Of a stretch of 9,927 nucleotides of DNA, positions 1 through 6,186 are shown piece by piece. Origin of the DNA: Syntrophomonadaceae bacterium (lineage in GTDB: Bacteria; Bacillota_D; Dethiobacteria; DTU022); assembly GCA_003562605.1 (NCBI GenBank), contig PWUG01000160.1:1-9927 (forward strand), in the 5' to 3' direction. The translations under genes and the position numbers were made by a program. The number at the start of each line of letters is the position of its first letter. Positions within the stretch are counted from its first letter, which is position 1. The notes under the pieces are model-generated. The model made no database searches. It saw only the letters and a program-made list of their open reading frames with translations, and had not been told where the DNA came from.

Positions 1-1032
1 ACCCTCTTCCCAGATCTGGTCCAGTGTTATATCGACGCCTACCCTGGTGTTGTATCTTATCTCCACCCCGAGTTCGGTAACCAGGGCAATCTCGGCATTG
101 AGGATATCGCGCGGTAAACGGTAGCTGGGGATACCCACTGCGAGCATGCCGCCCGCAACGGGCAGCGCTTCGAAAATGGTAACATTATAACCTTTTTGCG
201 CCAACTGGTACCCTGCATTCAGCCCGGCCGGTCCGGCACCTACTATGGCCACCCGATCAGCGCCCGCCGGAGGTTTAGAGTATTTTTTCTTTTTATCATA
301 ATCATTCCTGGCCCCGAAATCGGCCGCATATCGCTTTAAAAGCCTGATCGAAAGTGCTTGATCATAAGGCTGCCGGTTGCAGTTAGATTCGCAGGGGTGG
401 ACGCAGACACGGCCCAGAGTGCCAACCAGCGGGGTCTTTTCGCGGTTTACAGCCAGCGCTTCTTCATAATTGCCTTCCCTGATACATTCAATATATTTTG
501 GAATATTTATATGGGCAGGACAACCGTTACGACAGGGGGCAGTCAGTATGGGACGATATTCACGCTCTTTTTCAGCTGCAGGGCTGTTACCGTTGAGGTA
601 TGCTTCAAAATCCTCTCTAAAATGCTTCAGGGCGTGCTGCAGGGGTACCGGGGAAGAGATCCCCAGCTCACAAAGTGAACTGTCTTTGATCAGGGCGGAG
701 ATTTCCTCCAGATAGTTAATATCTTTTTCTGTCCCTGTTCCTGCAGTTAAAGCTTCAAGGCAATCGGCAATAACCTTACTGCCGGCTCTGCAGGGGATAC
801 ATCGTCCGCAGGATTCATTCTGGACGTTATAGAAATATTCTTTAAGCGCTTCGATCACATTGACTTCAGGATCGACAATTATCAGTCCCGCCCAGCCTAC
901 TATCGCTTTCAGGTCCTTGTGGTCAAGCTTTGAGGGGACATCAAGTTCTTCAAGATCCATTCGGTCTTCTAATGCTTTTTTTCGTTCATCAGTTACTACT
1001 CCGTTCCAGCTGCTAAAAAATACTTTGGCCAT
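1..1032 (-). CDS. NuoF-type 4Fe-4S tail fused to GltD/NfnB-like FAD/NAD(P)H oxidoreductase (3' end cut by window)
   Basis: The first 344 codons are visible, with no stop before the window edge. Residues 41-145 resemble the extreme C-terminus of NuoF/HydB subunits: ESCGRCIPCR carries C75, C78 and C81, and SLCELG carries C121, the usual ligands of one 4Fe-4S cluster. The flavin (FMN)/NADH and SLBB domains of a full NuoF are absent. Residues 160-240 match the iron-sulfur N-domain of GltD/NfnB proteins (C167, C171 and GRVCVHPCESNC with C210, C214, C218). A Rossmann FAD site, VAIVGAGPAGL, follows at 261-271. By family, such proteins move electrons between NAD(P)H, FAD and iron-sulfur partners, often in hydrogenase, formate dehydrogenase or transhydrogenase complexes; the partner here is unknown. 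An in-frame TAA directly precedes the ATG, and GAGGG lies just upstream. The gene starts 109 nt after the TsaD-like gene. Calling it glutamate synthase small subunit would be an over-call, given the added NuoF tail. Confidence 0.87.
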   Translation of the reverse strand, partial: MAKVFFSSWNGVVTDERKKALEDRMDLEELDVPSKLDHKDLKAIVGWAGLIIVDPEVNVIEALKEYFYNVQNESCGRCIPCRAGSKVIADCLEALTAGTGTEKDINYLEEISALIKDSSLCELGISSPVPLQHALKHFREDFEAYLNGNSPAAEKEREYRPILTAPCRNGCPAHINIPKYIECIREGNYEEALAVNREKTPLVGTLGRVCVHPCESNCNRQPYDQALSIRLLKRYAADFGARNDYDKKKKYSKPPAGADRVAIVGAGPAGLNAGYQLAQKGYNVTIFEALPVAGGMLAVGIPSYRLPRDILNAEIALVTELGVEIRYNTRVGVDITLDQIWEEG

Positions 1033-1141
1033 TTATCCCTCTCTCTCCCCACTAAAAAATCACTGAGCCTTTTTAGACAACAAGATTAACCTTCGTCATC
1101 TTTTAAAAAATTCCTCTCAAGGTTTTACTATCCTGTAAATA

Positions 1142-2122
1142 TTATAGCTTAGATAAATCGATTTTTTTATGGATACGCGCTGCCTGTACCGCCAGTCCAA
1201 CAGCGTTATCAGCGGCATACCGGGGCTGGGCAAAATATAACTGTTTTCCGGTGATTTTTTCTTTTAGCCGCTCCCTGATAAAAAGATTGGCTGTAACACC
1301 GCCGACCGCCAGCACCCCTTCAAATTCATTTTCTTCCCGGGGGAGGCTGTTTACCGCTATAGCAATTGAATCGGCAATACAAATTTCAATAGCCCGGGCT
1401 AAATCTGCTTTATTGCAACCCTTTTCAAGCAACCTTTGCGCATGGCTTGCCGGTCCTGAAAAACTTATCTCCGTTCCCGTAATTGCAACAGGAAGGGTTA
1501 AGGCAACTTCCTGAGAGCGGGCGGCCAGTGCTTCCAATTGGGGCCCGGCAGGAAATTGAAGGCCCATCGCCATACCGAGGCGATCTATAAATTGGCCGGC
1601 ATTCAAATCTGTACTGCCACCACATATTTCCAACTTCAGCTGCCCTTCTGTTTCTTCATCTGAAGCTATAATCTCTGTTGTTCCCCCGGAAATGTGAAGG
1701 ACCAGGTAGCGGCCGCGAGAGAGCCCTGCCGACCATAAGCCGGCCATAACATGGCCTTCCTGGTGTGAAGAGGGCAAAAATAAAAGGCTCATGGTTTGCG
1801 CTAAGAACGAACCAAATGCCTCGGATACTTTGAACACAGGCATGTATGAACCTTCAACAGGGCGTGGGCGGGTTGAAGATGCGACTGCAGATATAGTCGA
1901 ATCTTTTAAAAAACCGGCGCCGTTTTCCCACAGGTAAGGCATATTGGTAATATGAGCGAAAACCGCCTCTGATTGACGCATTCCCAGGCTGCCCTCTTTT
2001 ACAGGCAACGGCAATCTTTTATCAAATATAAGCTTCTCATCCCGGTCAACCAAAGCCAGGGAGGTTGTGTAGGCCGAGGTATCAAGCCCGAGAAATAAGG
2101 ATTGCTTACGATTCTCTTCCAA
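1142..2122 (-). CDS. TsaD/Kae1-fold paralog (peptidase M22-like, annotated elsewhere as O-sialoglycoprotein endopeptidase)
   Basis: This 326-residue protein has the ASKHA fold signatures of the TsaD/Kae1 family. They are LGLDTS at 11-16, the metal-binding HxxxH as HQEGH (H120, H124), SGGTTE at 145-150, a DxxxGQxxDRLG segment near 172-183, FSG at 221-223, GGVTAN at 274-279, and ADNAVGLA at 304-311 supplying the third metal ligand, D305. True TsaD has ETSCDET at the N-terminus and SGGHT in the middle; here these are DTSAYTT and SGGTT. It is therefore probably a paralog and not the tRNA t6A synthase, although metal binding looks intact. The start is TTG, overlapping the end of nusB by 17 nt, with AGGAG 6 nt upstream inside nusB, so translation is probably coupled. 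The true function is unknown. The old glycoprotease name should not be taken literally. Confidence 0.85.
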   Translation of the reverse strand: MEENRKQSLFLGLDTSAYTTSLALVDRDEKLIFDKRLPLPVKEGSLGMRQSEAVFAHITNMPYLWENGAGFLKDSTISAVASSTRPRPVEGSYMPVFKVSEAFGSFLAQTMSLLFLPSSHQEGHVMAGLWSAGLSRGRYLVLHISGGTTEIIASDEETEGQLKLEICGGSTDLNAGQFIDRLGMAMGLQFPAGPQLEALAARSQEVALTLPVAITGTEISFSGPASHAQRLLEKGCNKADLARAIEICIADSIAIAVNSLPREENEFEGVLAVGGVTANLFIRERLKEKITGKQLYFAQPRYAADNAVGLAVQAARIHKKIDLSKL

Positions 2123-2522
2123 GCGCTTCTCCTACTACACGGTCTAAAATACCATTAATGAAACCGACTGCTTCACCGGTGCTCCCATATTTCTTGGCCA
2201 ACTCCAAAGCCTCGTTAATCGATACGGCATGGGGAATATCAGGCCGGTAAATTATTTCATAAAGGGCAAGCCGTAAAAGGTTACGATCAACCGCGGAAAG
2301 GCGCTGCAACTCCCATTTAACCAGGTGTTTACTAATCGTATTATCAAGGGTCTGACAATTTTCTACGGTACCGGTTACCAAATCACGGACTAATTGTTCC
2401 TCATCACTTTTAAGACTGAATCCATCGAGAGAATTATACAATGCCAGTTCGGCTCTGCATTTGCCGATATCAATTTGAAAAAGGGCCCTGAATGCTACAT
2501 CTCGCGCTAAACGCCGGGACAA
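2106..2522 (-). CDS. nusB: Transcription antitermination factor NusB
   Basis: NusB binds boxA RNA with ribosomal protein S10 (NusE) and supports antitermination, mainly on rRNA operons. The 138-residue product has the usual length and the all-helical NusB pattern. The N-terminus SRRLARDVAFRALFQID carries the arginine-rich boxA-binding start, and the C-terminus has the family's best-conserved stretch, DIPHAVSINEALELAKKYG followed by GFINGILDRV. The start is TTG at 2522, which gives the normal MSRR N-terminus; GGAGG lies 10 nt upstream, and the nearby ATG is out of frame. The gene follows the Asp23 module after a 125-nt gap and overlaps the TsaD-like gene downstream. Function is secure from sequence. 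Confidence 0.95.
   Translation of the reverse strand: MSRRLARDVAFRALFQIDIGKCRAELALYNSLDGFSLKSDEEQLVRDLVTGTVENCQTLDNTISKHLVKWELQRLSAVDRNLLRLALYEIIYRPDIPHAVSINEALELAKKYGSTGEAVGFINGILDRVVGEALGRES
2129..2133 (-). promoter_or_regulatory. Ribosome binding site of the TsaD-like gene, inside nusB
   Basis: AGGAG lies 6 nt before the TTG at 2122. No ATG or GTG near this position restores the LGLDTS N-terminus, so this site decides the non-ATG start. It lies within the last codons of nusB, which fits translational coupling. Confidence 0.7.
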
Positions 2523-2647
2523 TAGGTATGTACCTCCATGCTGCCAGGGTTATTCAGTTCTGCCCCTTTAACAGGAACAGATTGAAATACAGGCTGATCG
2601 GGCTGCTTCCGTCAAAAGCCGCTTCAACCCTAAACCAGCCTGAGTAA
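2523..2647 (-). other. 125-nt gap between DUF2273 gene and nusB with a nested inverted repeat
   Basis: Within the putative operon this is the longest non-coding gap. On the minus strand it carries CAGGCTG (2636-2642) and CAGCCTG (2590-2596), a perfect 7-bp inverted repeat with a 39-nt loop. A smaller GGCT/AGCC hairpin lies inside that loop. No T-run follows, so it does not look like a rho-independent terminator. I recognise no known riboswitch or leader class. It could be an RNA processing or spacing element, or chance. Confidence 0.3.
2533..2537 (-). promoter_or_regulatory. Ribosome binding site of nusB
   Basis: GGAGG lies 10 nt before the TTG at 2522. The ATG just before this site (minus strand, about 2541) is in another frame and cannot be the nusB start. 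Confidence 0.65.
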
Positions 2648-2875
2648 TTAAAGATCTTCTTTTGAGGAAAATAATCTCCTGAAAAAACGGCCGATATTAT
2701 TACTTGCTTCCAAACGCCATCCGATCAACAACCCTATACCGATACAAAGAAATATAAAGATACTCAACCAAAAACCGTAATTGATCACCAACAGGGCGAA
2801 GATCAGACCGAGCAAGCCGCCTAATATTTTTCCCCAGTGTTTATTTATTAACAGCCACCAGTTTAATTCAGACAA
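2648..2875 (-). CDS. Small DUF2273-type membrane protein of the Asp23 module
   Basis: The product has 75 residues with two closely spaced hydrophobic helices, about 18-32 and 34-52. They are separated by NYG and end in GWRLEA, followed by a basic, cytosol-facing RFFRRLF tail. Size, topology and position directly after amaP match the DUF2273 family, whose members travel with Asp23/Gls24 and AmaP in Gram-positive bacteria. A role in anchoring or stabilising the Asp23 assembly at the membrane is an inference; no catalytic motif is present. The start is TTG at 2875, with AGGAGG 8 nt upstream; an ATG at 2880 is out of frame. It begins 38 nt after the amaP stop. Confidence 0.83.
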   Translation of the reverse strand: MSELNWWLLINKHWGKILGGLLGLIFALLVINYGFWLSIFIFLCIGIGLLIGWRLEASNNIGRFFRRLFSSKEDL

Positions 2876-2883
2876 AGCATGCT

Positions 2884-2889
2884 CCTCCT
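2884..2889 (-). promoter_or_regulatory. Ribosome binding site of the DUF2273 gene
   Basis: AGGAGG, part of a GAGGAGGAG run, lies 8 nt before the TTG at 2875. It supports that TTG over the out-of-frame ATG at 2880. Confidence 0.65.
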
Positions 2890-2913
2890 CGTATCTCGTA
2901 TCTTTTTTACCGC

Positions 2914-3444
2914 TTATTTTTTGGAAGCGGCCTGGTCCATATTAACGTTCTCCACTGTAACTTTTACTTCGTGGACAGTGATTCCGGTTATCTCTTCCAG
3001 GTATTCCTTTGTTCTTAATTGTAAATCGTTGATCAAGCCGGGAAGGGCAACATCAGGCATAACCGATATGCGGATCCGGACAACCAAACCGTCAGGTGTA
3101 AAAGCAACTTTCCTGCCGGCATCTTTAATACCCTGGGTTTGCTGTACAACCCGCAAGACCATATTTTCAACGGCGGTAATCGAGATCATAATCTCTCCGT
3201 ATTCACTGCCCTTTAAGACGGCATTGCCAACCTTTTTCGATGGGCGCAGCCCCAGGGCAAGCAAAATCAGGGCGATGAGCAGTAAAACCGCCCCTGTTGC
3301 CAGTAGAATGTTTTCACCAGCCCACACAGGCGCAGTTACTGCCAGTCCGGGTACTAAGTCGTAAGTAATTACCAGCAGGAAAAGAGCGCCACCGATGAAC
3401 AGAAGCCCAAGGAATACAAGAATAATGCGGGCAACTGCTTTCAT
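2914..3444 (-). CDS. amaP: AmaP, alkaline shock response membrane anchor protein
   Basis: This 176-residue protein has two N-terminal membrane helices (about 5-27 and 46-66) and a soluble C-terminal domain of about 100 residues (78-172) of Asp23-like character. The family member AmaP of Staphylococcus tethers Asp23 to the cytoplasmic membrane, and the helix-hairpin plus Asp23-like layout here fits that role. A short positively charged linker, LRPSKK, follows the second helix, so the C-domain should be cytosolic. The start is ATG with GGGGGAG 5 nt upstream. It lies 33 nt after asp23 and before the DUF2273 gene, presumably in one transcript. Membrane anchoring is known for the family; stress function in this organism is inferred. 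Confidence 0.87.
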   Translation of the reverse strand: MKAVARIILVFLGLLFIGGALFLLVITYDLVPGLAVTAPVWAGENILLATGAVLLLIALILLALGLRPSKKVGNAVLKGSEYGEIMISITAVENMVLRVVQQTQGIKDAGRKVAFTPDGLVVRIRISVMPDVALPGLINDLQLRTKEYLEEITGITVHEVKVTVENVNMDQAASKK

Positions 3445-3477
3445 GCTTACTCCCCCTTTAAAGTACGCTTTTTTGCT

Positions 3478-3906
3478 TTACTGTTCTTTTTCTTCTGCCA
3501 CTTCCACAATTTCTGCTTCTTCTTCCGGTTCTTCATCTTCACCCTTGGGGAATTGAATGCCCTGGACATGAACATTTACATGAGCAACTTTTAAACCGGT
3601 CATATCCTCGACCGCCTTTTTGACGCTCTCCTGAATGTCCCAGGCTACATCAGGAATACGGACCCCATAATCTACGATAATAAAAATGTCTATTTTTGCT
3701 TCTTCAGTACCGACTTCAACCTTAACACCTTTGGAAAGGTTGCGGCGGCCAAGCACCTCTGCAATACCACCGCCAATACCCCCGCTCATTGAAGATACAC
3801 CTTCAATTTCAGTTGCTGCAAGGCCGGCAATGATCGATACCACTTCGTCGGCAATTCTGACAACGCCCAGTTCAGATGGTAATGTACGGCTTTCTTCTTT
3901 AGCCAT
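3478..3906 (-). CDS. Asp23/Gls24 family envelope stress protein
   Basis: The 142-residue product has the typical Asp23 core: GVVRIADEVVSIIAGLAA, then GVSSMSGGIGGGIAEVLG, GRRNLSKGVKVEVG, VDYGVRIPDVAWDIQESVKK and VNVHVQGIQFP. A strongly acidic tail rich in Glu ends the protein. Asp23 proteins are abundant, membrane-associated via AmaP, and linked to cell-envelope homeostasis; no enzyme activity is known. I chose the ATG at 3906 because GGAGG lies 9 nt upstream and the Asp23 homology starts just after it. A longer frame begins at a TTG at 3990, but that TTG is part of the -35 box of the promoter, so the extra 28 residues would not be transcribed. It is the first gene of the left operon. Confidence 0.92.
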   Translation of the reverse strand: MAKEESRTLPSELGVVRIADEVVSIIAGLAATEIEGVSSMSGGIGGGIAEVLGRRNLSKGVKVEVGTEEAKIDIFIIVDYGVRIPDVAWDIQESVKKAVEDMTGLKVAHVNVHVQGIQFPKGEDEEPEEEAEIVEVAEEKEQ

Positions 3907-3915
3907 TTTTCGCTG

Positions 3916-3920
3916 CCTCC
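3916..3920 (-). promoter_or_regulatory. Ribosome binding site that fixes the asp23 start
   Basis: GGAGG lies 9 nt upstream of the ATG at 3906. It favours the 142-residue form over the upstream extension. Confidence 0.75.
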
Positions 3921-3961
3921 AATTTTTAAATTTACCCTTTGGATTATGTCCTGCTGCTCTA

Positions 3962-3990
3962 ATTATATCAGACTCCACGATCCGGTTCAA
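3962..3990 (-). promoter_or_regulatory. Sigma-A type promoter for the asp23-amaP-DUF2273-nusB series
   Basis: Read on the minus strand, TTGAAC (3985-3990) is followed by a 17-nt spacer and a perfect TATAAT (3962-3967). Transcription should start near 3955, leaving a leader of roughly 50 nt before the asp23 ATG. Two further TATAAT hexamers lie upstream (4009-4014 and 4028-4033), but neither has a recognisable -35 box at the right distance. No sigma-B type sequence is obvious. No terminator separates this promoter from the gene before it, so read-through from the efp block is also possible. Confidence 0.75.
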
Positions 3991-4034
3991 TTGTAACGGA
4001 CCCCGGAGATTATAACTTTTGGATGCTATTATAA

Positions 4035-4493
4035 TTACTCTTCTTTGTCTTCGATCACTTCAGGCAGTTCATCAGACTCCAGATCCCATTCCTCGTCATC
4101 GACCAGAACTACTTCGCCGCAGCCGGGACAGGTCACTTCAATTGACGATTCCTGATCGAGTATGTCGTCATCGACTACTACAATCTCACGGCAGTTGGGG
4201 CACTCGATTGAAAACCCGCCCTCAAAGTCATCTTCATAATAATCGTCATCATCGAGGTCTGCATCTTCATCATAAAAATCGTCTTCCAATTCGGTAAGAT
4301 CATCATCAATCGCTTCGGTATATTCAAACAGTTCTTCATAGTCAACTCTAAGCTGTTCTATCTCGTCTGTCATCTCTTCGAGCAGATCGACCATACGCTG
4401 CAGCACTTTCTGCTCCTTGCTTTCATCACCCAGTTCAAGTCCTTCGGTAAATCCTCTCAGATAGGATACGCGTGCTTTCAGATCTTCAGTCAT
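4035..4493 (-). CDS. CD1247-like acidic protein with two CPxC zinc knuckles
   Basis: This 152-residue protein has three parts. Residues 1-70 are helical, starting TEDLKARVSYLRGFTEGL, and probably form a coiled coil. Residues 61-92 are an extremely acidic linker, mostly Asp and Glu. Residues 95-131 hold two zinc knuckles, CPNC (C98, C101) and CPGC (C122, C125), separated by 20 residues, which could form one zinc ribbon. The N-terminal part resembles a family named in databases after Clostridioides difficile CD1247, whose function is unknown. The start is ATG with AGGGAGG about 8 nt upstream. It sits 35 nt after efp and before the asp23 promoter. The zinc ribbon and acidic surface might suggest contact with nucleic acid machinery or a basic partner, but this is speculation. 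Confidence 0.78.
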   Translation of the reverse strand: MTEDLKARVSYLRGFTEGLELGDESKEQKVLQRMVDLLEEMTDEIEQLRVDYEELFEYTEAIDDDLTELEDDFYDEDADLDDDDYYEDDFEGGFSIECPNCREIVVVDDDILDQESSIEVTCPGCGEVVLVDDEEWDLESDELPEVIEDKEE

Positions 4494-4528
4494 GTCGGGT
4501 CCCTCCCTTAATATGAATTATTAGGCTC

Positions 4529-5086
4529 TTAAGCCCTTTCAACATAGGCGCCTGTGCGGGTGTCAACTTTAATGGAATCACCGCTGTTAACAAACAGAGG
4601 CACCTGGACAACCAGGCCTGTTTCCAATGTTGCAGGCTTGGTGGCCCCTGAAGCGGTATCGCCTTTTATTCCAGGCTCCGCCCCGGCAACTTTCAGAATT
4701 ACAGTTAACGGAACATCTACACCAACTACTTCCTCACCGTGCATTAACACGTTCAGTCGATCATTTTCTTTTAAGTATTTGACTCCATGACCAATTTGTT
4801 CAGCTGTTAAGGCGATCTGATCGTATGACTCCATGTCCATCATGTGGAACAAATCATCATCACGATACAGGAATTCCATCTCTTTTCGCTCCAGGTGGGC
4901 CCGGGCTACCTTCTCGCCGGCCCGAAAAGTACGATCGACAATTGATCCTGTCCGCAGGTTTTTCAGTTTTGAGCGCACAAATGCAGCGCCTTTTCCCGGT
5001 TTAACGTGCTGGAATTCCAAAACGTTGTAGATATCCCCTTCCAGTTCAATGGTTATGCCCGTATGAAATTCATTTGTTGATATCAA
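4529..5086 (-). CDS. efp: Translation elongation factor P
   Basis: EF-P binds between the ribosomal P and E sites and relieves stalling at consecutive prolines. The 185-residue length is standard, with three beta-barrel domains. The N-terminus [17 protein letters not shown] and the loop [12 protein letters not shown] are diagnostic. K32 at the loop tip is the residue modified in many bacteria (5-aminopentanol in Bacillus subtilis, beta-lysine in E. coli); which modification applies here cannot be told. The C-terminal signature [17 protein letters not shown] is complete. The start is TTG at 5086, the only start giving the canonical N-terminus, with AGGAA 5 nt before it. It follows the Xaa-Pro peptidase by 26 nt, a linkage common in Firmicutes. 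Confidence 0.97.
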   Translation of the reverse strand: MISTNEFHTGITIELEGDIYNVLEFQHVKPGKGAAFVRSKLKNLRTGSIVDRTFRAGEKVARAHLERKEMEFLYRDDDLFHMMDMESYDQIALTAEQIGHGVKYLKENDRLNVLMHGEEVVGVDVPLTVILKVAGAEPGIKGDTASGATKPATLETGLVVQVPLFVNSGDSIKVDTRTGAYVERA

Positions 5087-5112
5087 TGCATTTCCTGCCC
5101 TTCATATAGTTC

Positions 5113-6177
5113 TTATATTATTATAAGTTCGCGGGGGCTTTTTGTTAATAACTCCGGCCCGTTGTCAGTCACGCAAACCATATCTTCGATCCGCACACCG
5201 CCCCAATCAGGCAGGTAAATGCCCGGTTCAACCGTTGCCACCATCCCCTGTTCCAAAATAGTCTCACTGCGGGAATTCAACACAGGCTGTTCATGGGTTT
5301 CCAAACCCACTCCATGACCGAGGCCGTGTCCGAAATAATTGCCATAACCAGCCTCGCTGATAATGTCACGGGCTACAGCATCAACTTCACTGCACTGCAT
5401 TCCGGCTTTTACTGCTGCTGCAGATTGTTCCTGTGCTTTATACACAATACCATAAATTTCGCGTCCGCGCTTATCAATTGAACCAAGTGCGACAGTTCTT
5501 GTCATATCGGTGGCATAACCCTCAAATATCGCCCCAAAATCAATTGTTACAAGCTCACCTTCGTTCATTGTTTTTTCTGAAGCTGTACCGTGAGGCATGG
5601 CTCCCCGTTTTCCGGAAGCGACAATAAAGCGGAATGAAGCTTTTTCAGCGCCATGCTGCAATAAATAAATCTCTAACCCGAGGGCGAGTTCTTTTTCTGA
5701 CATCCCCGCTTTGATCAGCGACAGGAGATATTCAAAAGCCCGGTCAGTGACTTTTGCCCCCCTGCGAAGGATGTCAAGTTCGGCATCGCTTTTTATTATA
5801 CGCTGCTTTTCGGCAGTCTGATCAAGGGGAATCAGCTCAATGGATAATTTGTCGCTCATTTCACCGTAAACTGAGTAGACAACATGTTTCGACTCAAAGC
5901 CCAGCCTAATCCAGCCGGCATCTTCAATCAGCAAGGCCAGGGATTTATAGAGGTCGTCCTTCCAGCGTTGAATTGTAAACAGCGGCGCCTGGGCAGCGGC
6001 CTGATCAACATAGCGAAAATCGGTAACCAGGTAAGCCTTATCATGGCTGATCAACAGTACTCCGTCTGTACCGTCGAACCCGCTCAGGTAACGGCGGTTT
6101 ACCGGGTTGGTTATAATCACGGCATCAACATTTTTTTGTTCCAGAAGTTCCCTGATCTTTTTCAGCCGTTCAGCCAT
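5113..6177 (-). CDS. M24 family Xaa-Pro aminopeptidase/dipeptidase
   Basis: This 354-residue cytosolic metallopeptidase probably removes residues from peptides with proline in the second position. Residues 3-125 form a creatinase-like N-domain and 130-350 the pita-bread catalytic domain. All five dinuclear metal ligands can be placed by the family pattern: D213 and D224 (DFGAIFEGYATDMTRT), H288 (GHGLGHGVGLETHE), E317 (TVEPGIYL) and E331 (GVRIED). H295 matches a conserved active-site histidine. Length and layout fit the short Firmicutes form often named YqhT or PepQ/PepP; aminopeptidase versus Xaa-Pro dipeptidase (prolidase) cannot be settled by sequence. The start is ATG, with AGGA about 8 nt upstream. 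It lies 9 nt after aroQ and 26 nt before efp, so the genes are probably cotranscribed. Confidence 0.93.
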   Translation of the reverse strand: MAERLKKIRELLEQKNVDAVIITNPVNRRYLSGFDGTDGVLLISHDKAYLVTDFRYVDQAAAQAPLFTIQRWKDDLYKSLALLIEDAGWIRLGFESKHVVYSVYGEMSDKLSIELIPLDQTAEKQRIIKSDAELDILRRGAKVTDRAFEYLLSLIKAGMSEKELALGLEIYLLQHGAEKASFRFIVASGKRGAMPHGTASEKTMNEGELVTIDFGAIFEGYATDMTRTVALGSIDKRGREIYGIVYKAQEQSAAAVKAGMQCSEVDAVARDIISEAGYGNYFGHGLGHGVGLETHEQPVLNSRSETILEQGMVATVEPGIYLPDWGGVRIEDMVCVTDNGPELLTKSPRELIII

Positions 6178-6186
6178 AGATTTATC

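Noticed and set aside
358..678. Plus-strand open frame of 106 codons.
   Set aside because: It is antisense to the iron-sulfur region of the oxidoreductase, where the conserved cysteine motifs are on the minus strand.
1..1032. Annotation as glutamate synthase small subunit (gltD).
   Set aside because: The N-terminal NuoF-type cluster domain is not part of GltD, and no gltB is adjacent in the window.
1073..1099. Eight-residue open frame MTKVNLVV on the minus strand before the oxidoreductase gene, with AGAGGA upstream.
   Set aside because: It is too short to judge, has no leader-peptide features such as repeated regulatory codons, and no attenuator hairpin follows.
1100..1146. Possible terminator or promoter between the TsaD-like gene and the oxidoreductase: TATAAT at 1141-1146 and an A-rich/T-rich imperfect dyad.
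   Set aside because: The best -35 match at a suitable distance is only 3 of 6 bases, and the dyad is short and bulged. Neither is strong enough to call.
2879..3364. Plus-strand open frame of 161 codons.
   Set aside because: It is antisense to amaP, whose membrane helices and Asp23-like domain identify the real coding strand.
3968..4005. Imperfect dyad GTCCGTT/AACCGGAT overlapping the asp23 -35 box, considered as an operator or terminator.
   Set aside because: It has a bulge and a G-T end pair, has no T-run, and matches no operator I know.
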